Source: JBECKR01 sp040235415 (GTDB lineage: Bacteria; Acidobacteriota; Polarisedimenticolia; Polarisedimenticolales; Polarisedimenticolaceae). Taken from it: a stretch of 7,580 bases of DNA. Both the position numbers and the translations under genes were made by a program. The DNA lies in the NCBI GenBank assembly GCA_040235415.1, contig JBECKR010000097.1, positions 1 through 7,580 of the forward strand, read 5' to 3'. Below the pieces are notes generated by a model, which saw only the letters and a list, made by a program, of their open reading frames with translations, was not told the origin of the DNA and made no database searches. Position 1 is the first letter of the stretch; the number at the start of each line of letters is the position of its first letter. This document shows positions 1 to 5,674 of this stretch, piece after piece.

Positions 1-637
1 CCCTTGCCCACGCCGCGACCCGGCCCGGCTCGGGCCGCCGCACCGCCACGTCGACGACGACGAGGAGCGCGGGCACCGCGATCGCGCTCTCCTTCGACCC
101 GAGGGCGAGGAGCGTCAGCGCACCCGCGACCCACGGCGCCGCGCGTCCCCGTCCGGCGTACACCGCGAGCGCGAGGAGACCGAAGAGCGCCGCCAGGATC
201 TCGGCCCGTCCGACGAGACCCGACACGGCGCCGGCGTGGACCGGGTGGACCGCGAACAGGAGCGCGGCGACCGTCGCCGCCCAGCGCCCGGCGCCGACCC
301 GCAGCGCGAGCCACCCGAGCGCGAGCGCCGCGAGGACGTGCAGCAGGACGTTGGCGGCGTGAGCCCGCGACGGCACCACGCGGCCTGCCCCGTCCCGCAG
401 CGGCAGGAACGACAGCAGCGTCACGGGACGGTACAGCCGCGCGTCGCTCCCGCCGACGCCGGCCCACCAGTCGGTCGTCAGGATCTTCCCGACGGCGCCG
501 TCGTGCACGAACGGGTTCAGCTCCAGAATCGGGTGGTCGTCCTGCACGAACCCGGAGTGCCGGACCGGCAGATAGGCTGCGACCGACACCGCGAGCACCG
601 CCGCGGCGAGCAGCCCCGCGAACGTCCGGCCGCTCAC
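1..637 (-). CDS. TMTC-like GT-C membrane glycosyltransferase, N-terminal part (runs off window)
   Basis: Only the first 212 codons are present; the 3' end lies outside the window. The GTG start shares bases with the rsmA stop (GTGA, 4-base overlap), so translation is probably coupled. Visible in the protein: a hydrophobic helix at residues 6-24, then an extracytoplasmic loop with an acidic pair (Q32-D33-D34), LYRPVT at 68-73, and further hydrophobic stretches around 94-111, 118-131, 146-160 and 167-180. The segment HPVHAGAV...GRAEIL (131-148) and the SKES motif (181-184) are characteristic of the TMTC/protein O-mannosyltransferase-like GT-C superfamily, in which an Asp pair in the first loop is associated with catalysis using a lipid-linked sugar. 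Many bacterial members carry C-terminal TPR repeats, which cannot be seen here. The likely role is sugar transfer to a protein or envelope acceptor at the membrane; donor and acceptor are unknown. The family is fairly secure, the substrate is not. Confidence 0.72.
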   Translation of the reverse strand, partial: MSGRTFAGLLAAAVLAVSVAAYLPVRHSGFVQDDHPILELNPFVHDGAVGKILTTDWWAGVGGSDARLYRPVTLLSFLPLRDGAGRVVPSRAHAANVLLHVLAALALGWLALRVGAGRWAATVAALLFAVHPVHAGAVSGLVGRAEILAALFGLLALAVYAGRGRAAPWVAGALTLLALGSKESAIAVPALLVVVDVAVRRPEPGRVAAWAR

Positions 638-1449
638 GCCGACTCGTCGGGCCAGCGCTTCGCCATCTCGACGAGCGTCGCCCGCGGCACCGCCTCGGCG
701 CGCGCCCCGGGATCGACCGCGACCGCCTCCAGGAGCCGCCGCGCCTCCTCGTCGCCGCCGTGGAGCGCGGCCCGCAGGTTGTTCAGGATCGTTCGCCGCC
801 GCCGCGCGAACACCGCCGCGAGGCAGCGCTCGAGGCGCCGCTCGAGCGCGGGGTCGAGCCCGCCCTCCCGCGGCCTCCAGCGCGTCACGGTCGAGGTCAC
901 CTTCGGCCGCGGGCGGAATGCGCCGGGTCCGAGGTCGAACATGCGCTCGATGTCGTACGCCGTCCCGGCCAGCACGCTCAAGGGTCCGTACTCCTTCCCG
1001 CCGGGCCCCGCCGTAAGCCGCTCCGCGACCTCGCGCTGAAACATCAAGACCGCCCTCGTCACCGCCGCGCGCTCTCGAACCAGGCGCCGCGCGACCGGCT
1101 TCGAGATGTTGTACGGCAGGTTGCCGGCGACGGCGAGCGGCGCGCCGAGCCGAGCCGCGAGCGCCCCGAGGTCGAGGTCGAGGACGTCTCCGGTCACGAC
1201 CTCGAGCCGCGCTCCGCGGAACCGCCCCGCGAGGTCGGCCGCGAGGTCGCGGTCGATCTCGGCCGCGACGACGCGCGCCCCGGCCTCGAGCAGCGGAGCG
1301 GTCAGCGCCCCGCGCCCGGGGCCGATCTCGAGCACGGCGTCGCCGTCCCGGACCGCGAGCGCCTCGACGATCCGCCGCGCCGCCTCCGCGTCGGCGAGGA
1401 AGTTCTGCCCGAAGCGGCGGCGCGGGCGATGGCGGTGGGAGTCGGTCAT
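634..1449 (-). CDS. rsmA: 16S rRNA (adenine(1518)-N6/adenine(1519)-N6)-dimethyltransferase RsmA
   Basis: This 271-residue protein matches RsmA/KsgA, which dimethylates two adjacent adenines in the 3'-terminal helix 45 of 16S rRNA using S-adenosylmethionine, late in 30S assembly. The family signature is complete: RRRFGQNFL at residues 10-18, SAM-binding motif I EIGPGRGALT at 41-50, acidic residues at E64 and D66 (motif II), GDVLDLD at 87-93, catalytic motif IV NLPYNIS at 110-116, and the C-terminal-domain signature FRPRPKVTS at 178-186. Length equals the usual ~270 residues. The ATG at 1449 places about 10 basic residues before the conserved core, as is normal. The nearest purine-rich site (GGGAG, 1463-1467) is 13 bases away, longer than ideal, but no other in-frame start lies close upstream. 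It is transcribed leftward, divergently from the thioredoxin gene, and overlaps the membrane glycosyltransferase downstream by 4 bases. Confidence 0.97.
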   Translation of the reverse strand: MTDSHRHRPRRRFGQNFLADAEAARRIVEALAVRDGDAVLEIGPGRGALTAPLLEAGARVVAAEIDRDLAADLAGRFRGARLEVVTGDVLDLDLGALAARLGAPLAVAGNLPYNISKPVARRLVRERAAVTRAVLMFQREVAERLTAGPGGKEYGPLSVLAGTAYDIERMFDLGPGAFRPRPKVTSTVTRWRPREGGLDPALERRLERCLAAVFARRRRTILNNLRAALHGGDEEARRLLEAVAVDPGARAEAVPRATLVEMAKRWPDESA

Positions 1450-1558
1450 CGGGCAGCGTTCGCTCCCGTCTGGGGGGCCGGAAGCGGAGCGGCCAAGATG
1501 CTATAGTTGAGCGTCGTTGTCCAGAGCATCGTCCCTTCGATCCCGGACGGGAGGCGCC
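1450..1558. promoter_or_regulatory. Divergent intergenic region between rsmA and trxA
   Basis: These 109 bases separate two divergently transcribed genes and must hold both promoters. The rightward candidate is listed separately (1499-1507). For the leftward rsmA direction I see only a weak pair, TGGACA at 1520-1525 and CATCTT at 1497-1502, 17 bases apart read on the minus strand. The second hexamer is poor, so I do not call it as a promoter. No strong hairpin is apparent. Confidence 0.55.
1499..1507 (+). promoter_or_regulatory. Candidate extended -10 promoter for trxA
   Basis: TGC followed by TATAGT matches the extended -10 form (TGn plus five of six bases of TATAAT) and is a rare AT-rich spot in a very GC-rich sequence. 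The expected -35 position (1479-1484, CGGAAG) is weak, which is typical where an extended -10 compensates. Transcription would start near 1514, giving a leader of about 45 bases before the trxA ATG. Inference from sequence only. Confidence 0.5.
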
Positions 1559-1891
1559 ATGGCGAGCGAGCGCGTCGTCCACCTCACCGACGAGACCTTC
1601 GACGACAACATCAAGGACCTGGCCGGCCCGGTGTTGGTCGACTTCTGGGCGACGTGGTGCGCCCCGTGCAAGATCATCGCGCCGCTGCTCGAGCAGCTCG
1701 CGGAAGAGCTCGGCGCGCGCGTCACGATCGCGAAGGTCGACGTCGACGACAACGGCGACCTCGCGAACCGTTTCGGCATCCGTAGCATCCCGACGCTCAT
1801 GGTGTTCAAGGACGGCAAGGTCGTCGACCAGATGGTCGGCGCGGCTCCGAAGGAGCAGATCCGCAAGCTCGTGGAGAAGCACCTCGGTTAG
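1559..1891 (+). CDS. trxA: Thioredoxin with CAPC active site
   Basis: This 110-residue protein has the length and architecture of classical cytoplasmic thioredoxin, the disulfide reductase that passes electrons from thioredoxin reductase to target proteins. Visible features are VDFWATWCAPCK (27-38) with redox cysteines C34 and C37, buried acidic residue D28, the VDVDDN segment (60-65), the cis-proline loop RSIPT with P78, and the FKDGK turn (83-87). There is no signal peptide or membrane helix. The dipeptide between the cysteines is Ala-Pro instead of the usual Gly-Pro. I chose the ATG at 1559 because GGGAGG (1549-1554) sits just upstream and because the protein then begins at the conserved first strand; an in-frame TTG at 1517 lies almost at the predicted transcription start. 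The gene appears monocistronic and converges on cheA, the ends overlapping by 4 bases. Confidence 0.96.
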   Translation: MASERVVHLTDETFDDNIKDLAGPVLVDFWATWCAPCKIIAPLLEQLAEELGARVTIAKVDVDDNGDLANRFGIRSIPTLMVFKDGKVVDQMVGAAPKEQIRKLVEKHLG

Positions 1892-3804
1892 AGCGGCGAG
1901 GGCATCCGCCCCATGACCGCCGGATCGACGACGAGCGCGGTCGAGCCGTCCTCGAGGATCGCGGCCCCCGTGAAGCTCCGGAGCGCCCGCAACGGGGCGT
2001 CGAGCGGGCGGACCAGGATCTCGCGCCGTCCCAGGACCTCGTCGACGAGGACGCCGCCCGCGCCGGGCTCGGACGACAACAGCGCCGCCGCGGTCGCGCC
2101 GACGTCGCCGGAGTGGGCCGCTCCGACGCGCGCCGCGAGCGAGCCGAGCTCCAGCATCCCTCGGTCGGTGTCGAGGAAGGTGCGGCCGTCGATCCGGCGG
2201 GTCCGCGCCGGGTCGAGGGCGAGCGTGCGGTCGACCGCCGAGATCGGCACCGCGTAGAGCGTTCCGGCCGAGCGCACCACGAGCGCCTGGATGACGGCGA
2301 GGGTCTGCGGGAGGTCCATCTCGATGGTCGTCCCCGTCCCGAGCCGCGAGCGGATCCGGACGCGGCCGCCGAGCGCCTCGACGGCGTCGCGCACGACGTC
2401 CATGCCGACGCCGCGGCCCGAGACCTCGGTGCGCTCGAGGGCGGTCGTGAATCCCGGAAGCGTGACGAGGGCGAACGCCTCGTCGTCGCCGAGCCGGTCG
2501 GCCTCTTGCGGCGTGAGGAAGCCGCGCGCGATCGCGGTGCGCCGCAGCGCCTCCGGGTCGAGACCTCGGCCGTCGTCCTCGACCGTCACGCGCACGCGGT
2601 CGTGGCTGCGAGCGAGCGTCAGGCGGATCGTGCCCGGCCCCGGCTTGCCGCGGTCGATGCGGGTCTCGAGGTCCTCGACACCGTGGTCCAAGGCGTTGCG
2701 CACGACGTGCAGCAACGGCTCGACGAGGGCATCGAGGACGGAGCGGTCGAGACGGACCTCCCGGCCCGCGATCGTGAACTGCACCGTCTTGCCGAGCCGT
2801 TTCGCGAGGTCCTGGACCCCGACCGTGAGGCGGTGCGCGACGGTCTCGAACGGGACGAGGCGGAGCTCCATGAGCGTCTCGTGGTGTGCCGCCAGAACGC
2901 GCCGGCAGCGCTCGGCGAGGCGCGCCGTCTCCGGGTCCGCGACCGACGCCGCGAGCGAGCCCTGCGCGAGCGTCAGCTCCACCGCGCTCTGCATCAGGGC
3001 GTCGAGGAGGTCGGCGCGGACGCGGACGTAGTGCGCGGGGGTCGGTCGCAGGTCGGCGAGCGGCGCGGGCCGCGCGACGGGCTCGAGCGTGAACCGCCGG
3101 ACGCGGCCGAGCGCCTCGAAGCGCGTTCCGAGGTCGGTCGGGTCGAGGTCCGTCAGGACGACGAGGGCCATGCGGGCTCCGGCCGACGGGTCGGGGCCGA
3201 GCGGGAGCGGCGGCGTCAGATGCACGACCTCGCCCAGATCGCCGAGCGCGCGCACGAGTCGCACCGCCCCCGCGGAGTCCGGGAGCATGTCCGGCGCGAG
3301 GTCGAGCTCGACGCGGAAGCCGCGGCGCCGGGGAATGCGCACGCGCGGCGAGGGCAGCGGGGCCGCCTGTACCGGGGCGGGGGAGGCGAGCGGGGGTCGT
3401 GAGGCGACGAGATCGGCGAGGCTCGCGGCGGTCTCGCGCAGGCGGCGTGCCAGCGGCGCCGCGGCTCCGTCACGGCCGGGTCGACCCTCGCGGACGGCGT
3501 CGACGATCCGCCCCAGGCAGGCGAGGGCCTCCCACGCGAGCGTGAGGTACGCGAGCAGGGCGCGGGGCGCCCCGCACCCGCGGAACAGGTCGAGGAGGTC
3601 TTCGAGGGCATGAGCCACGCCGACCATGTCGGCGAATCCCATCGTCGCCGCCATGCCCTTGAGGGAGTGCACGTGTCGGAACAGCCGCCGCAGGGCGTCG
3701 CCGTCGTCGGGCGCTCCCTCGAGGGCGACGAGCGTCGCCTCGGCGGAGGCGAGGTGCTCGGCGGACTCCGCGAGGAACAGGTCGAGGTAGCGGGCCATGT
3801 CCAC
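1888..3804 (-). CDS. cheA: Chemotaxis-type histidine kinase CheA
   Basis: This 638-residue kinase has the CheA layout. Hpt (P1), about 1-105, has phosphoacceptor H46 in HSLKG. A Pro/Ala-rich linker (about 136-155) leads to a P2-like alpha/beta segment (about 160-243), the usual docking site for a response regulator. P3 dimerisation is about 258-325. The P4 ATPase has the N-box around N370 and H374, the G1 box EDDGRGLD (409-416) and the G2 box SGRGVGMDVV (462-471). P5, the CheW-like receptor-coupling domain, runs from about 500 to 638. All catalytic residues I can check are present, so the enzyme should autophosphorylate in receptor arrays. It is the last gene of mcp-cheW-cheA. The GTG at 3804 is preferred over the ATG two codons later because GAGGGGGA (3812-3819) is 7 bases before the GTG. 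No response regulator gene is adjacent, so its partner is unknown. Confidence 0.95.
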   Translation of the reverse strand: MDMARYLDLFLAESAEHLASAEATLVALEGAPDDGDALRRLFRHVHSLKGMAATMGFADMVGVAHALEDLLDLFRGCGAPRALLAYLTLAWEALACLGRIVDAVREGRPGRDGAAAPLARRLRETAASLADLVASRPPLASPAPVQAAPLPSPRVRIPRRRGFRVELDLAPDMLPDSAGAVRLVRALGDLGEVVHLTPPLPLGPDPSAGARMALVVLTDLDPTDLGTRFEALGRVRRFTLEPVARPAPLADLRPTPAHYVRVRADLLDALMQSAVELTLAQGSLAASVADPETARLAERCRRVLAAHHETLMELRLVPFETVAHRLTVGVQDLAKRLGKTVQFTIAGREVRLDRSVLDALVEPLLHVVRNALDHGVEDLETRIDRGKPGPGTIRLTLARSHDRVRVTVEDDGRGLDPEALRRTAIARGFLTPQEADRLGDDEAFALVTLPGFTTALERTEVSGRGVGMDVVRDAVEALGGRVRIRSRLGTGTTIEMDLPQTLAVIQALVVRSAGTLYAVPISAVDRTLALDPARTRRIDGRTFLDTDRGMLELGSLAARVGAAHSGDVGATAAALLSSEPGAGGVLVDEVLGRREILVRPLDAPLRALRSFTGAAILEDGSTALVVDPAVMGRMPSPL

Positions 3805-3811
3805 GGCGCGG

Positions 3812-3819
3812 TCCCCCTC
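3812..3819 (-). promoter_or_regulatory. Shine-Dalgarno site that sets the cheA start
   Basis: GAGGGGGA on the minus strand overlaps the cheW stop codon and ends 7 bases before the GTG at 3804. The alternative ATG at 3798 would be 13 bases away, so spacing favours the GTG start. The overlap with the cheW stop suggests that ribosomes finishing cheW reinitiate on cheA. Confidence 0.65.
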
Positions 3820-4210
3820 ACGCCGCGTCCGAGGTCTCGCCGCCTCGCGAGACGATCTCCGCCTCGAGACGCGCCAGGACCGCGGCCGGATCGAGCCTCG
3901 TGACGCCGTCGTCGCCGGCCGGCTCGAGGCGCACGGCGGCGCCGACGAGGAGCGCGGTGCGGTCGAGCGGGGGGGCGAGGCGGACGAGGGTCGCCGGGCC
4001 GTGCCCCGGCGTCTCGTGCAGCAGCGCCGCGAGATCGACGACCGTCAGCAGGCACCCGCGCCACTCGGCGAGCCCCAGGACGGCGCGCGGGGCGCCCGGC
4101 ACCGGCCGGCACGCGATCGGCTCGGCGACACCCGCGATCGTCGCGAGCGGCAGGCCGTAGGCGCTCCGGGAGAGTCGGAAGGTGAGTAGCGGGCCGCCGT
4201 CGGTGGCCAT
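3818..4210 (-). CDS. cheW: CheW-like coupling protein
   Basis: This 130-residue protein is a single CheW domain, which bridges receptors to CheA in the cytoplasmic chemosensory array. It starts with a first strand (LLTFRLSRSAYGLPL, 8-22), continues with the VAEPIACRPVPGAPRAVLGL region (28-47), and reaches the core GLAEWRGCLLTVVDL (46-60), where the receptor- and kinase-contact arginine R51 and D59 are kept. The usual core reads NLRG...P.xDL; here N, L and P are replaced by E49, W50 and T56, so it is a divergent member. It is also a little shorter than typical CheW (about 150-170 residues). The ATG at 4210 shares one base with the mcp stop (TGATG), with AGGA at 4218-4221 upstream. cheA follows after a 13-base gap. 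Context (receptor before, kinase after) supports the assignment strongly. Confidence 0.9.
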   Translation of the reverse strand: MATDGGPLLTFRLSRSAYGLPLATIAGVAEPIACRPVPGAPRAVLGLAEWRGCLLTVVDLAALLHETPGHGPATLVRLAPPLDRTALLVGAAVRLEPAGDDGVTRLDPAAVLARLEAEIVSRGGETSDAA

Positions 4211-5448
4211 CAGCCGGTCCTGAACGTCGCGATGAGCCTCCGCAGCTGGTCGGAGGCGCTCGCGAGGTCGTGCGCTCTCGAGGTCATGGCGTGCATCGAG
4301 CGCGTCTGCCCGAGCGTGGCGTCCGAGGCCTGCTCGGTACCGGCGGCGTTGTCCGCGGCGATGCGCTGGATCCGTTCGAGGGCACGGGTGACGTCGTCCG
4401 CCGCCCCGCGCTGCTCGTCGGTCAGGCGGGTGATCTCGCCCGCGCGGTCCGCGGCGCCGCGGATGGCCTCGAGGATGCCGTCGAACGACGCTGCGGAACG
4501 GTCGACGTCGCGGCGGACGCGCTCGGCCGACTCGACGCTTGCACGGATGCCGTCGGCGACCCGCGCGGCGTCCTGGGTGATCTCGGCGCTGAGCGTCGAG
4601 ATCTGCTCCGCGAAGCCGCGCACGTTGTCCGCGAGACGTCCGACCTCGTCGGCGACGATGCCGAACCCGCGGCCGCCCTCTCCGGCACGCACCGCCTCGA
4701 TTGCGGCGTTGATCGCGAGCAGGTGCGTCTGGTGCGACAGGGTCGAGATGAAGGTCACGATCTTGCCGATCTCGCCCGCGCGGACGCGGAACCCCTCGAC
4801 GGATTGCGCGACGCGGGCCGTGCGGGTCGAAAGGTCCCCGATTCCGGACGCGGCGTGGCGCGCCTGCTCGGCGCCGTCGGCGGAGCGTGCGGCGGCGGAC
4901 GAGGCCGCCTGGAGGACCGAGCGGCTGCGCTCGGCGACGCGGCCGGTCGACTCCGCGAGGCTGCGGGTGGTCGCGGTCGTCTCGGCCACCTGGCGGGCCT
5001 GCTCGTCCGCGCCGTCGGCGATCGCCTCGGCGGTCCGCGCGATCTCCTCGGTCGCGGCGTTGACCTCGGCGGTCGCGGACGAGAGCGAGCCGGCGGACTC
5101 CGCGACGCGCTCCGAGGTCGTGCGGACCTCGGCCAGCACCGCCAGGAGGCTCGCGACCATGGCGTCGAACGAGCGCGCGAGCTCCGCGGTCTCGTCGGTG
5201 CCGCGGGTCTCCACCCGGCGCGTCAGATCGCCCGCGCTGATCACGGCGGTGGCGGCGGCGAGATCGCGCAGGCGGCGCGTCAAGCGGCGCGAGACGAGGA
5301 ATGCGGCGCCGAGCCCGATCGCGAGGTCGAGCGACAGCTCGAGGCTCGCGCCCCAGAACGGGTCCGGCTGGAGCCGCGGGATCGCGGCGCCGACCACGAG
5401 GTACAGCAGGGCGACGACGAGGAAGGACGCCGCCAGCTTCTTCTGCAT
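4210..5448 (-). CDS. Methyl-accepting chemotaxis protein lacking a periplasmic sensor domain
   Basis: This 412-residue receptor has a membrane helix at about 5-23, a loop of only about 11 residues (24-34), a second helix at about 35-53, a HAMP domain (about 54-105, with GDLTRRV at 73-79 and a DE pair at 85-86), then a long Ala/Ser/Glu-rich coiled coil. The hairpin tip is at about 240-272, with QTHLLAINAAIEAVRAGEGGRGF-type sequence around N247 and E251 and VADEV at 265-269. Candidate Glu/Gln methylation pairs are E134-E135, E345-Q346 and E372-Q373, matching the adaptation consensus to different degrees. It lacks a Cache, four-helix-bundle, PAS or globin domain and a CheR-tethering pentapeptide at the C-terminus. 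The ATG at 5448 is chosen because GGGGGAA (5457-5463) precedes it by 8 bases and because the sequence upstream is compositionally non-protein-like. It leads the operon and is translationally coupled to cheW (TGATG). Confidence 0.93.
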   Translation of the reverse strand: MQKKLAASFLVVALLYLVVGAAIPRLQPDPFWGASLELSLDLAIGLGAAFLVSRRLTRRLRDLAAATAVISAGDLTRRVETRGTDETAELARSFDAMVASLLAVLAEVRTTSERVAESAGSLSSATAEVNAATEEIARTAEAIADGADEQARQVAETTATTRSLAESTGRVAERSRSVLQAASSAAARSADGAEQARHAASGIGDLSTRTARVAQSVEGFRVRAGEIGKIVTFISTLSHQTHLLAINAAIEAVRAGEGGRGFGIVADEVGRLADNVRGFAEQISTLSAEITQDAARVADGIRASVESAERVRRDVDRSAASFDGILEAIRGAADRAGEITRLTDEQRGAADDVTRALERIQRIAADNAAGTEQASDATLGQTRSMHAMTSRAHDLASASDQLRRLIATFRTG

Positions 5449-5514
5449 ACCCCGCGTTCCCCCGGGCCGCCCCGGTCGACACCGCCCGCCTGCCGTGCCC
5501 CGAGCGTCGTGGGG

Positions 5515-5543
5515 AATATGGGTTTCGGCGCCGGACGAGTCCA
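5515..5543 (-). promoter_or_regulatory. Candidate promoter for the mcp-cheW-cheA operon
   Basis: Read on the minus strand, TGGACT (5538-5543) and CATATT (5515-5520) are separated by exactly 17 bases, each matching four of six consensus bases of sigma-70 promoters. Transcription would start near 5508, leaving a leader of about 60 bases before the mcp ATG. A GCCGAAAC element on the minus strand (5525-5532) resembles the -10 of flagellar sigma-28 promoters at six of eight positions, but no good TAAA box lies 15 bases upstream of it. Confidence 0.35.
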
Positions 5544-5556
5544 CGTTCCGCGCGGT

Positions 5557-5585
5557 TTGACAGCCGAACGCCGCGACCGTACAAT
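5557..5585 (+). promoter_or_regulatory. Strong sigma-70-type promoter for the moxR operon
   Basis: TTGACA (5557-5562, perfect -35) and TACAAT (5580-5585, five of six -10 bases) are separated by 17 bases, the optimal spacing. Such a match is unlikely by chance in sequence this GC-rich. Transcription would start near 5592, giving a leader of about 80 bases before the moxR ATG. Confidence 0.78.
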
Positions 5586-5674
5586 CCGAGTTTTGTGTAA
5601 ACCCTTGCGATCTAACGAGTAACGCGCTCGGCAGCGCCGCGCAGGTCGCGGCCGGGGCGCGCCGGAGGCGACGG

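Larger units (their letters stand above)
5449..5674. promoter_or_regulatory. Divergent intergenic region between mcp and moxR
   Basis: These 226 bases include the most AT-rich stretch of the window (about 5575-5620). They carry a near-consensus rightward sigma-70 promoter and a weaker leftward candidate, both listed separately. The presumed moxR leader (about 5592-5674) contains a small hairpin, GCGCT/AGCGC with a CGGC loop at 5624-5637, too short to call a terminator or riboswitch. I see no coding potential. Confidence 0.7.

Noticed and set aside
4..1506. Long plus-strand open frame of about 500 codons opposite rsmA and the glycosyltransferase gene
   Set aside because: The translation is dominated by Arg, Pro and Ala with no family signature. 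It is antisense to rsmA, which has complete motifs. Such frames are expected where high-GC codon use removes stop codons.
1517..1558. Upstream TTG start adding 14 residues to thioredoxin
   Set aside because: It lies a few bases from the predicted transcription start and lacks a ribosome site, and the added residues do not belong to the thioredoxin fold.
2113..3402. Long plus-strand open frame opposite cheA
   Set aside because: It is rich in Arg, Glu and Asp with low complexity and mirrors the codon bias of cheA. No motif or ribosome site supports it.
4211..5584. Minus-strand frame running continuously upstream into cheW, suggesting a long fusion protein
   Set aside because: Upstream of the cheW ATG this frame is the out-of-frame reading of the receptor gene and is Arg-rich nonsense. 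The TGATG junction and AGGA site support separate mcp and cheW proteins.
4270..5622. Long plus-strand open frame opposite the receptor gene
   Set aside because: The product is a Gly/Arg/Asp-rich mirror of the receptor's repetitive coiled coil, without recognisable domains.
5624..5637. Hairpin GCGCT-CGGC-AGCGC in the moxR leader as a terminator or riboswitch
   Set aside because: It has only five base pairs, no T-run and no recognisable riboswitch core. Such short palindromes are common in GC-rich DNA.
5656..5663. GGCGCGCC palindrome just before the moxR ribosome site as an operator
   Set aside because: An eight-base all-GC palindrome is expected by chance at this base composition and there is no second copy nearby.
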